A stretch of 25,028 nucleotides of DNA from Nitrospirota bacterium (lineage in GTDB: Bacteria; Nitrospirota; Thermodesulfovibrionia; JACRGW01): assembly GCA_016212195.1 (NCBI GenBank), contig JACRGW010000012.1:1-25028 (forward strand), in the 5' to 3' direction. Within the stretch, counting starts at the first letter, position 1, and every line of letters begins with the position of its first letter. A program made the position numbers and the translations under genes. The notes below the pieces were generated by a model that worked only from the letters and a program-made list of their open reading frames with translations, was not told where the DNA came from and made no database searches. Positions 14,582-21,423 of this stretch are shown one piece after another.

Positions 14582-14699
14582 AGATTGCATTCGCTCCGCT
14601 CGCAATGACAAACTGAGCAACAATACTTTTTTGTCATTGCGAGGAGTCCCGATTCCTGAACCTGTCTGGAACAGGTTTATCGGGACGACTAAGCAATCT
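14582..14699. repeat. Dispersed palindromic repeat between accB and accC (AGATTGC...GCAATCT type)
   Basis: Outer arms AGATTGC (14582-14588) and GCAATCT (14693-14699); next CGCAATGAC (14601-14609) and GTCATTGCG (14633-14641); inside the right half a hairpin TCCCGAT...AACCTGT / ACAGGTT...ATCGGGA (14647-14685). This is the widespread GTCATTGCGAGGAG-type repeat style seen in many environmental bacteria. Confidence 0.8.
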
Positions 14700-14711
14700 A
14701 AAGTCTTTTTA

Positions 14712-15158
14712 TTAATCCTGCTCTATTAAAAACAATGACTCTCCATACTCAACTGGATGGCCATTCTCAATAAGTATCTTGACTACCTTTCCATCTACCT
14801 CTGATTCTATCTCATTCATCAGTTTCATTGCCTCGATAATACAGAGAACCTGACCTTTCTTAACCCTATCACCTTCTTCAACAAGGGACTTAGATTCTGG
14901 AGAGGAAGATCTGTAAAATGTACCTACTATTGGCGAGGTAACAGTTATGACCCGCTCCTTTTCAGGGATTTCCTCAACCCCCTTGGTCACCTCTTTCTTG
15001 GAAGGCTCGATTTTCGCTTTTTCTATTTCTACTTCTTTCTTGACAACGCCTTCTCTCCTCTTAATCTTTACTCTGCTGCCTGCCCTCTCTATCTCCAGTT
15101 CATTTATATCCGTTCCCTGGATTAAGGCTATAAGATCTTTCAGCTCCTTCAGGTTCAT
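14712..15158 (-). CDS. accB: Acetyl-CoA carboxylase biotin carboxyl carrier protein
   Basis: Carries biotin between AccC and the carboxyltransferase. The 148-residue protein has the N-terminal MNLKELKDLIALIQGTDINELEI-type segment (conserved in AccB), a charged Lys/Glu-rich linker (about 37-70), then the biotinyl domain from ITVTSPIVGTFYRSSSPESK onward with biotinylation lysine K112 in EAMKLMNE. GGAGGAGG directly before the ATG is a very strong ribosome site. Carboxyltransferase genes accA/accD are not in the window. Confidence 0.96.
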   Translation of the reverse strand: MNLKELKDLIALIQGTDINELEIERAGSRVKIKRREGVVKKEVEIEKAKIEPSKKEVTKGVEEIPEKERVITVTSPIVGTFYRSSSPESKSLVEEGDRVKKGQVLCIIEAMKLMNEIESEVDGKVVKILIENGHPVEYGESLFLIEQD

Positions 15159-15181
15159 TCCTCCTCCTAAGTTAGGGTTTC

Positions 15182-15256
15182 AGGATTCAAGGATTCAGGT
15201 TGTTTATTCATAAAGATGTTCTCCTATTTCCTTGATTCCTTGAATACTTGAATCCT
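15182..15256. repeat. Inverted repeat between efp and accB
   Basis: AGGATTCAAG (15182-15191) and CTTGAATCCT (15247-15256) are perfect 10-bp inverted repeats; GGATTC/GAATCC-like copies recur inside. It fills most of the 102-nt gap. Confidence 0.65.
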
Positions 15257-15260
15257 ATTT

Positions 15261-15821
15261 TTATTTGACCCTTTCTATATACTCAGAGGTCCTTGTATCT
15301 ATTTTTATGATATCTTCTTCATTAATATGTAGGGGTATCTTTACCGTAGCCCCTGTTTCCAGTATTGCTGGCTTGCTTCCTCCTGACGCTGTATCTCCCC
15401 TCACACCGGGCGAGGTTTTAACGACTTTTAGTTCTACAAATATGGGGAGTTCAATTCCTATGGGTTTTTCGACATGATAGAGGATCTTTATTACCATATT
15501 CTCTTTAAGAAAATATTTACTATCACCGAGATGTGATACATTAAGTGATAGCTGCTCGTAGGTCTTTGTATCCATAAAGAAGTAATCTTCTCCTGTGGTG
15601 TATAGATACTGTACCTCCTTTTCTTCCAATTCAGGTTCATCTACCTTTTCACCTGACCTGAATGTGCGGTCTACCACACCACCTGTTCTTAGATTTTTAA
15701 GTTTTGTCCTGACAAAGGCACCACCCTTCCCCGGTTTCACATGGAGAAACTCAAGAAGCACATAGGGTTCTCCCTCAATCTCTATCTTAGTACCATTTCT
15801 GAATTCACTTGTCGAAATCAA
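15261..15821 (-). CDS. efp: Translation elongation factor P
   Basis: Relieves ribosome stalling at polyproline. 186 residues with three beta-barrel domains; N-terminus ISTSEFRNGTKIEIEGEPY, the modifiable loop HVKPGKGGAF with K32 at the tip, and the C-terminal signature GDTASGGSKPAILETGATVKIPLHI (in parts). K32 means lysine- rather than arginine-type modification; no epmA or epmB is present here. Translation starts at TTG (15821); the family N-terminus requires this start. Sits in the frequent order aroQ-pepQ-efp-accB-accC. Confidence 0.96.
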   Translation of the reverse strand: MISTSEFRNGTKIEIEGEPYVLLEFLHVKPGKGGAFVRTKLKNLRTGGVVDRTFRSGEKVDEPELEEKEVQYLYTTGEDYFFMDTKTYEQLSLNVSHLGDSKYFLKENMVIKILYHVEKPIGIELPIFVELKVVKTSPGVRGDTASGGSKPAILETGATVKIPLHINEEDIIKIDTRTSEYIERVK

Positions 15822-15856
15822 TCCGCTAACCTTAAAAATAGGGTTTTATCTCATTC

Positions 15857-16939
15857 TTATATAATTACTAAATCCTTCGGTAAATGGGTAAGGACTTCAG
15901 CCTCTCCATCCGTAACAAGAACGATGTCTTCTATCCTTATACCTCCAAGGTCTGGCTTGTATACTCCAGGTTCTACGGTAAAGACCATTCCTGCTTCTAT
16001 AAATCCTTCCTCCTGCCATGATATACGCGGTGTCTCATGAACCGAAAGTCCGATACCGTGACCAAGACTATGACCAAAATATTCACCATAACCTGCATCC
16101 CTTATAAAATCCCTTGCAACCGCATCAAGTCCCGAAAAGGTCATGCCTGGCCTTATATTCTCAATTGCCTCTCTCTGTGCGTTGAGTACTACATTATAAA
16201 CTTTCTCTTTTTCAGAACTATTTTTATCTCGAAGGAGAAAAGTCCTGCTTATATCAGAATGGTAGCCATCTGCCTCTGCTCCCCAGTCAACGATTACAAG
16301 ATCCCCTTCTTCTAAAGGCTTTTGAGAAGAGGCTGCATGGGGCAGGGCTGCTCTCTTTCCGGAGGCAACAATTATATCGAAAGGTATAGAACCTGACCCC
16401 CTTTTCCTCAACTCATATTCAAGGGCTATCGCAATATCCTTTTCTATTATGCCTGGTCTCAGAAACTCCTGAATAGAATTAAAGGATTCTTCTGCCATAG
16501 CTATTGCCTTTCTGATGGATATGATCTCGTTTTCTTCTTTTAATATCCTTAATCCTTCTATAAGATCGGTAGTTGGTTTTAGCTCTATTCCGGTTAATCT
16601 CTCAGATATCTTTCTGTAAAAATCAAAAGAGAGTGCCTGCGCCTCGAATCCAAGGTTTCTTAAATCAAGTTCTTCAATAAGTCTTGCCGCCACATCTGGT
16701 AACTTTTCATTCTCTATTCTTAATTCAAAGCCTATAACCTCTTCTTCTGCCTGAGTCTTGTATCTGAAATCTGTAACAAAGGTTGACCTCTCCTCAGTAA
16801 GAAGGAGAAATCCCGAAGATCCAGTAAAATTAGTCAGATATCTTATATTCTTAATATCTGTGATTAAAAGGGCATCAAGATTCATCTTTATAAGTTTCTC
16901 AATTACGATTTTAGTTCTGTCTCTCGCTTTTTTATCCAA
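15857..16939 (-). CDS. pepQ: Xaa-Pro peptidase (M24 family aminopeptidase)
   Basis: Cytoplasmic dinuclear metallopeptidase that cleaves X-Pro bonds. The 360-residue protein has a creatinase-like N-domain (DALLITDIKNIRYLTNFTGSSG) and an M24 pita-bread domain with all five metal ligands: D218 and D229 (VDWGAEADGYHSD), H294 (GHSLGHGIG), E323 (TVEPGVY) and E337 (GIRIEDIV). Starts at TTG 16939; the next ATG (residue 19) would cut into the N-domain strand. Whether it prefers dipeptides (PepQ) or longer peptides (PepP) cannot be told from sequence. 32 nt downstream of aroQ, 35 nt before efp. Confidence 0.92.
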   Translation of the reverse strand: MDKKARDRTKIVIEKLIKMNLDALLITDIKNIRYLTNFTGSSGFLLLTEERSTFVTDFRYKTQAEEEVIGFELRIENEKLPDVAARLIEELDLRNLGFEAQALSFDFYRKISERLTGIELKPTTDLIEGLRILKEENEIISIRKAIAMAEESFNSIQEFLRPGIIEKDIAIALEYELRKRGSGSIPFDIIVASGKRAALPHAASSQKPLEEGDLVIVDWGAEADGYHSDISRTFLLRDKNSSEKEKVYNVVLNAQREAIENIRPGMTFSGLDAVARDFIRDAGYGEYFGHSLGHGIGLSVHETPRISWQEEGFIEAGMVFTVEPGVYKPDLGGIRIEDIVLVTDGEAEVLTHLPKDLVII

Positions 16940-16971
16940 TTCTGTAAAGGCCGATGACTCGTAGAGAAGGA

Positions 16972-17406
16972 TTACTCTAAAAAGTAGGTGGCAGCCCTCA
17001 GACCGAGGAGATAACTATTAACCCCGAAGCCAGAGATCTGACCAGCTGCAACAGGGGCAAGGAGGGATTTTTGCCTGAAATCCTCTCTTTTGTGTATATT
17101 TGTTATATGGATTTCTATGGTTGGGATTCCAACGGAAGCAATAGCATCTCTGAGTGCAATACTTGTATGTGTATATGCAGCAGGGTTAATAAGGATTGCA
17201 CCATAATTACCTAAAGCCCCCTGGATTATCTCGACTATTTCACCCTCATGGTTTGACTGTTTTATGGTCACCTCCACCCCTATTTCCCTCGCAAGCCCTT
17301 TTATCTTTTCGTTTATTTCTCCTAAGGTAAAACCACCATAAAGTTCAGGCTCCCTCACCCCCAACATATTAAGATTAGGACCATGGATGACTAATATCTT
17401 CTTCAT
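16972..17406 (-). CDS. aroQ: 3-dehydroquinate dehydratase, type II
   Basis: Third step of the shikimate pathway, in a dodecameric cytoplasmic enzyme. 144 residues with HGPNLNMLGVREPELYG (R18, Y23), QSNHEGEIVE, INPAAYTHTS (N74, H80), IEIHITNIHKREDFR (H100, R111), the complete active-site set of type II enzymes. The ATG at 17406 follows a G-rich ribosome site (GGGGGG). First gene of the long minus-strand run, with its own promoter (17464-17493) and a leader hairpin. Confidence 0.97.
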   Translation of the reverse strand: MKKILVIHGPNLNMLGVREPELYGGFTLGEINEKIKGLAREIGVEVTIKQSNHEGEIVEIIQGALGNYGAILINPAAYTHTSIALRDAIASVGIPTIEIHITNIHKREDFRQKSLLAPVAAGQISGFGVNSYLLGLRAATYFLE

Positions 17407-17421
17407 ATCCCCCCATAAATA

Positions 17422-17450
17422 TAGAAAAACTGCCTATAGCAGTTTTTCTA
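17422..17450 (-). terminator. Hairpin with U-rich arm just upstream of aroQ
   Basis: TAGAAAAACTGC, 5-nt loop, GCAGTTTTTCTA: perfect 12-bp stem whose 3' arm is T-rich on either strand. It could end transcripts coming from the TPR gene. Because the aroQ promoter lies upstream, the hairpin is also at the 5' end of the aroQ mRNA, where it could attenuate or stabilise. Confidence 0.6.
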
Positions 17451-17463
17451 AAAATTTCATTCT

Positions 17464-17493
17464 ATTATACTAAAAATTAAGGCTATTTATCAA
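17464..17493 (-). promoter_or_regulatory. Predicted sigma70 promoter for aroQ operon
   Basis: Minus strand TTGATA (17488-17493), 18 nt, perfect TATAAT (17464-17469). Transcript start near 17457, giving about 50 nt of leader. Confidence 0.7.
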
Positions 17494-17516
17494 GTTAAGT
17501 TGTCTTGACTGTAATA

Positions 17517-18281
17517 TTAAGACTCTTCACCTTTTACGAGTTTCATTAAGGATACAAGTTCTGCACTTTTCTGACGGATAATCATATTTTCTGGTTCTGA
17601 ACTGAGTATCTGCTGGTATATCTCATCCGCCTTTTCGTAAAGGCCCTGTTTTATATAGATTTCTGCCATAGTTTCAGTAGCAAGTTCTTCTATTAAAGAC
17701 TTTTTAGTTGCATCCTCAGATTTATCTATCTCCACTGTATGAGTAGTTTCGACTACGGGTGTCATCTTCGGAGGAGTTTCTTCACCTAATCCCTCAGTAT
17801 CTATCGCATCTTTTGAAGTCCCATAAACTATCTCTTTCATTTCTCCGTAGGTTCCATCCTTAGCGGCAGGACTCAGCACAGGGTTGCCTTCTAAATCATC
17901 AATCGCCTTCCTTACCTCTTTATCCTTGGGGCTGAGGGAAATTATTATCTTATATTCCTTCAAAAGATTTTCCATGTCACCTATATTCTGGTAGATCTCA
18001 GCAAGTTTTTTATGGGCAAAGAGGTTATCTGGTACAGCCTGAACTACCTTTTCAAACTCAATCTGTGCCTCCCGGATATTACCTTTTTCGAGAAGCATTT
18101 TACCAAGAGAGACCCTTGCGGTCATATAATTAGGATTTGCTTTAAGACAATCTGACAGTACCTGAATCGCCTCATCTAACATACCACTCCTTCTGTATTC
18201 CTCTGCAAGGGGAATAAAAAGCTTTGAAGAGGGGTCCCTTGCGAGTTTTTCAGCGAGCTTTGATATATCAGGGGATAGCAT
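17517..18281 (-). CDS. TPR-repeat protein, unknown partner
   Basis: A 254-residue soluble protein made of tetratricopeptide repeats: the first (LFIPLAEEYRRSGMLDEAIQVL) near residue 20, followed by NPNYMTARVSLGKMLLEKGNIREAQIEFEKVV-type and NLFAHKKLAEIYQNIGDMENLLKEY-type repeats, a charged low-complexity middle (about 130-190) and a last TPR-like unit (EIYIKQGLYEKADEIYQQIL). No signal peptide. I chose ATG 18281, with AAGGA just upstream, over the TTG at 18302. Role is probably protein-protein interaction. 139 nt after the DUF1844 gene; the gap is AT-rich and without features. Confidence 0.8.
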   Translation of the reverse strand: MLSPDISKLAEKLARDPSSKLFIPLAEEYRRSGMLDEAIQVLSDCLKANPNYMTARVSLGKMLLEKGNIREAQIEFEKVVQAVPDNLFAHKKLAEIYQNIGDMENLLKEYKIIISLSPKDKEVRKAIDDLEGNPVLSPAAKDGTYGEMKEIVYGTSKDAIDTEGLGEETPPKMTPVVETTHTVEIDKSEDATKKSLIEELATETMAEIYIKQGLYEKADEIYQQILSSEPENMIIRQKSAELVSLMKLVKGEES

Positions 18282-18420
18282 GATTTCCTTGTTTCTATCC
18301 AACTTTTTAAAAAAAATCTTAAAGTCTTAATTTAGTACACATTTTATCAGAACAATCCCAAAAGTCAATAATTTTTAAAAGAAAATTCAGACATGAAAGA
18401 GATTATCGGGTAATTATTTT

Positions 18421-18795
18421 TCACTTACTTTCTTTCACATATATCATCCTGAGGTCGTAGAGGATATTAGTGAGGAGTTCCTCCTCCTCTTTTGTAAGGT
18501 TTCCTTTGGTCTTGTCCTTCAGAATTCCTAAAAGGTCAATGGTCTGCCTTGCCATTACTATGTTTTTTTCTGTCTTTTTTGTTATTGGGTCTGGTATAGC
18601 TCCGAAATGGATCAGGGCAGAGGTGCTCAAGGAGAAGATAAATGATGAAAAATCTACCTGTGGTAATGTTCCTTCAACCTTATCTTTAACTGCTGCCTTT
18701 TCTGATGCCTTGTCAGATGATTCTTCAGATTGGTCTTCGGTACGCTGCCTTTTATCAATAATGGTAAAACCTTCACCTTTTATTTCTTCTTTCAT
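18421..18795 (-). CDS. DUF1844 family protein
   Basis: A 124-residue acidic/basic mixed protein. The N-terminal 45 residues are charged and probably disordered; the C-terminal part VDFSSFIFSLSTSALIHFG followed by ARQTIDLLGILKDKTKGNL and ILYDLRMIYV is the DUF1844 domain, common in Desulfobacterota, Nitrospirota and Planctomycetota and without known function. AGGAGG at 6 nt supports the ATG at 18795. Found in other genomes next to miscellaneous housekeeping genes; no role can be inferred here. Confidence 0.85.
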   Translation of the reverse strand: MKEEIKGEGFTIIDKRQRTEDQSEESSDKASEKAAVKDKVEGTLPQVDFSSFIFSLSTSALIHFGAIPDPITKKTEKNIVMARQTIDLLGILKDKTKGNLTKEEEELLTNILYDLRMIYVKESK

Positions 18796-18842
18796 ATTCA
18801 CCCTCCTTCTTAATATTGAATCTTCTTAATCGCATCCCTTTC

Positions 18843-18889
18843 GTAGGGCAGGCTTGCCTGACCATCAATAGGGTGAAGATCGCCCCTAC
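18843..18889. repeat. GTAGGG...CCCTAC palindromic repeat
   Basis: GTAGGGCAGGC at the left and CGCCCCTAC (18881-18889) at the right are inverted ends. On the minus strand its first bases supply the TAG stop of the phosphatidyltransferase gene. Confidence 0.65.
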
Positions 18890-19479
18890 ATATCCTTCTT
18901 AACCTTTTCCCTGCGGGTTATAAGCCATGTGTGGTAAATCCTCTGGAGAACAGTAAAATGAGTGAATATCAGGAGAATCCATAAAACAGGGACAAGGATA
19001 TTGAAGATACCACCAAGGGCAAGAAGGATTATCCTCTCAGGTCTTTCCATAATACCAACATTGCATGTGAGACCGAGACTTTCTGCCCTTGCCCTCACAT
19101 AGCTAATAAGAAATGTACCGGTAAAAACAAGAGCGGTAAGAAGGACATTGAAAGAATTATCAATCAGGTATATCCCTATACCGAGAAAGAGCATTGCATC
19201 AGAATACCTGTCAAGGAGAGAGTCAAGAAATGCCCCGAATGCCGTTACCTTTCCAGAAGTCCGTGCTACAACTCCGTCTAAAAGGTCAAAACCCCCTGAT
19301 AGGAGGATTAAGATGCCTGCCAGTTTCGGCATCTTTAAAATAAAAGATGCCGATGCACCAATACTTACAATAAATCCTGTAATGGTAAGGAAATTTGGGG
19401 TAATACCCGTAAGGGTTATATGCTGGGCGAGAGGGGTAAGGTGTTTGTCTAACATATGACCTAATCTGGCACTTATCAT
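18886..19479 (-). CDS. CDP-alcohol phosphatidyltransferase, probable phosphatidylinositol-phosphate synthase
   Basis: Integral membrane enzyme moving a phosphatidyl group from a CDP-lipid to an alcohol. With ATG 19479 (GAGG 7 nt upstream) it has 197 residues, six hydrophobic helices and the complete motif D65-xx-D68-G69-xx-A72-R73 ... G82-xxx-D86-xxx-D90. The later SYVRARAESLG and GIMERPERIILL match the inositol-phosphate-accepting enzymes (mycobacterial PgsA1, archaeal AIP synthase), where these arginines bind the acceptor phosphate. The preceding gene makes inositol-3-phosphate, exactly that acceptor, so a phosphatidylinositol-phosphate product is the best guess; glycerol-phosphate or another polyol remains possible. 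Confidence 0.85.
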   Translation of the reverse strand: MISARLGHMLDKHLTPLAQHITLTGITPNFLTITGFIVSIGASASFILKMPKLAGILILLSGGFDLLDGVVARTSGKVTAFGAFLDSLLDRYSDAMLFLGIGIYLIDNSFNVLLTALVFTGTFLISYVRARAESLGLTCNVGIMERPERIILLALGGIFNILVPVLWILLIFTHFTVLQRIYHTWLITRREKVKKDM

Positions 19480-19489
19480 CAAGAATCCT

Positions 19490-19574
19490 CAGATTACGCC
19501 GATTTTAATAGGATTACACAGATTTGAAAAATGATATTTAATCTGTGAAATCTGCTTTTGTAATCTGTGTAATC
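19490..19574. repeat. Palindromic repeat between ino1 and the phosphatidyltransferase gene
   Basis: GATTACACAGATT (19512-19524) and AATCTGTGTAATC (19562-19574) are a perfect 13-bp inverted pair; internal AATCTGTGAAATCTG and the left AGATTACGCCGATT are further partial copies. It occupies almost the whole 104-nt gap. Confidence 0.75.
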
Positions 19575-19583
19575 AAGTATTTT

Positions 19584-20687
19584 TTATCTTTCTCTTTTCC
19601 CCTGAATAAATTCTTCAACCATATGACTTGCGTCATTATCAGGCATCTGGATAAGGGGGTGTTTCATAAAATAGGCGGAGACAGAGGTCAGGACTCCTCC
19701 AATTGATCTATCCCTTGCCAGTTTGCAACACCTGATTGCATCGATAACGATTCCAGCACTATTCGGGGAATCCTCCACAGACAGCCTTATCTCAAGATTG
19801 AGTGGTATCCCGGAGAAACCCCTTCCCTCAATCCTGAGATAGCAGACCTTATTATCCTTCTGCCAGGGGATATAATCTGATGGGCCTATATGGATATTTT
19901 CAATATCAAGGGGATTTTCCATCTGGGACTGTACCGCCTCAGTCTTTGAAATCTTCTTCGATTTTAAGCGGCTGTGATTGAGCATATTCAGAAAGTCTGT
20001 ATTGCCTCCAAAATTTAGCTGATAGGTTCTGTCTATCTTTACACCACGGTCTACGAAGAGTTTTGTGAGTGCCCTGTGGATAATCGTTGCACCTATCTGG
20101 GACTTGATGTCATCACCAACTATCGGAATTTTTCTTTCTTCGAACCTCCTGACCCAGTTGTCAGTAGATGCTATAAATACAGGGATGCAGTTAATAAGAC
20201 TCACGCCTGTATTAAGGCAGGCTTCTGTATAAAAGGCTGTAGCATTTTCTGATCCAACAGGCAGGTAATTTATGAGCATCTCTGTATCAGTGTCTCTTAA
20301 TACCTTCTCTATATCCGAGGGTCTATCATTGGAAATAACGAACCGATTGTCCTCGGGATATTCGAGCATATGCTCTGATACACCATCAAGGACTTCTCCC
20401 ATTGAGACCTTTATACTGGAGTTATTAAAATTCTTATAAAAGACCTTGGTACAATTGGGTTTTGCGAATATTGCCTCATGAAGAGGTCTTCCAACTTTCC
20501 TTTTGTCAATATCGAAGGCAGATACAACATCTATATCCTCGGGTTTATAACCACCAAGGTCAAAATGCATAAGACCAAGGTCTTTACTCTTATCCTCTTT
20601 ATTTAGCGAACTATAATATCCGAGACCCTGAATAAGAGAGCTTGCACAATTACCGATTCCTACAATCCCAACCCTTATCTTACCCAT
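19584..20687 (-). CDS. ino1: Inositol-3-phosphate synthase
   Basis: NAD-dependent conversion of glucose 6-phosphate to inositol phosphate, the committed step of inositol synthesis. 367 residues from the ATG at 20687 (AGAGG 5 nt upstream; a GTG two codons earlier is possible), the short prokaryotic form. It has the Rossmann start RVGIVGIGNCASSLIQG, the SNDRPSD and INYLPVGSENATAFYTEACL segments, GDDIKSQIGATIIHRAL with the catalytic lysine of the family, and QLNFGGNTDFLNM. Closest in style to actinobacterial/archaeal-type Ino1. The operon head is the InsA-like gene 48 nt upstream; the lipid transferase follows. Confidence 0.95.
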   Translation of the reverse strand: MGKIRVGIVGIGNCASSLIQGLGYYSSLNKEDKSKDLGLMHFDLGGYKPEDIDVVSAFDIDKRKVGRPLHEAIFAKPNCTKVFYKNFNNSSIKVSMGEVLDGVSEHMLEYPEDNRFVISNDRPSDIEKVLRDTDTEMLINYLPVGSENATAFYTEACLNTGVSLINCIPVFIASTDNWVRRFEERKIPIVGDDIKSQIGATIIHRALTKLFVDRGVKIDRTYQLNFGGNTDFLNMLNHSRLKSKKISKTEAVQSQMENPLDIENIHIGPSDYIPWQKDNKVCYLRIEGRGFSGIPLNLEIRLSVEDSPNSAGIVIDAIRCCKLARDRSIGGVLTSVSAYFMKHPLIQMPDNDASHMVEEFIQGKRER

Positions 20688-20741
20688 CTTCACCTCTCAG
20701 GATTCCACATAGATTTAAGAACAATCTCTTAGAACCGCTTC

Positions 20742-21218
20742 TTATTCCGCCATATCTATAGCGACCTGGTTTGTCTCAATATTAGATATCAGAGAAATCT
20801 CAGACTTTTTAACCCTTTTCTTTCTCCTTTTGAGGAAGGACGACCAGAGGTTTTCGATCTCTACCTCTTCCATCTGGAGGTCTGTTAATAGATTACTCAG
20901 GATCCTTTCGTAATGATTCCTTGCCCTATCGAAGATCCTGTAAACCGTGTCCTTGTCAATCCCAATAATACTTGCAGTAGCCCTTATACTTTTCCCCTCG
21001 GATAGACACCTCAGTGTCTTCCCTATGGTCTTTTCATCGGTATGGAGTCCAAAGAAGATACTCCCCTTTCTTTCAGAAAAACGGCGGTTACAGGTCTTAC
21101 ATCTGAGTAATTTTCTTCCACGTTTACCGTAGAGATCGTAAAGGACAATATTCCCAAGACCCTTTTTCCTGTAATCCTTGCAGTCCCTGTTTGGACAATA
21201 AGAATCCTTCCGTTCCAT
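20742..21218 (-). CDS. IS1/InsA-like zinc-ribbon + HTH protein (transposase N-terminal part, possibly domesticated)
   Basis: 158 residues. Zinc ribbon C8-x4-C13 ... C40-x2-C43, then a helix-turn-helix at about 75-100 (GKSIRATASIIGIDKDTVYRIFDRA), as in InsA and the N-terminal half of IS1-family transposases. At 119-134 VEIENLWSSFLKRRKK aligns with the first catalytic segment of IS1 transposases (xDExWSFxxKKxK), with E122 where the aspartate should be, and the protein then stops: the DDE domain is missing. It has a strong own promoter (21245-21273), a good ribosome site (GGAG) and precedes ino1 by 48 nt. Either a decayed IS1-like element or a domesticated DNA-binding regulator of the inositol-lipid genes; the well-kept ORF favours the latter. 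Confidence 0.75.
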   Translation of the reverse strand: MERKDSYCPNRDCKDYRKKGLGNIVLYDLYGKRGRKLLRCKTCNRRFSERKGSIFFGLHTDEKTIGKTLRCLSEGKSIRATASIIGIDKDTVYRIFDRARNHYERILSNLLTDLQMEEVEIENLWSSFLKRRKKRVKKSEISLISNIETNQVAIDMAE

Positions 21219-21244
21219 TTATCCTATCTCCTCGATCTATAAAA

Positions 21245-21273
21245 TCTATATACTTGTAATGTGAAAAAGTCAA
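21245..21273 (-). promoter_or_regulatory. Predicted sigma70 promoter for the InsA-like/ino1 operon
   Basis: Minus strand TTGACT (21268-21273), 17 nt, TATAGA (21245-21250), giving a leader of about 20 nt before the ATG at 21218. Confidence 0.7.
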
Positions 21274-21345
21274 GGGGAAATTACAATAATATGGGGACAA
21301 ATGTCTTGTTGATCTTTCTACCATATTATGAATTATAGTTTTGGC

Positions 21346-21373
21346 TTGACATAAAATTACAGCGTGATATCAT
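21346..21373 (+). promoter_or_regulatory. Predicted sigma70 promoter for the histidine kinase
   Basis: TTGACA (21346-21351), 16 nt, TATCAT (21368-21373), about 50 nt before the GTG start. Divergent from the promoter at 21245-21273. Confidence 0.6.
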
Positions 21374-21423
21374 TAATTTATTTTTAGTTTCAATTATTTA
21401 AAAATGTTGAATAGGGTTTTTCC

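Noticed and set aside
20694..21423. Complete IS1-family element
   Set aside because: No terminal inverted repeats, target duplication or DDE domain could be found around the InsA-like ORF.
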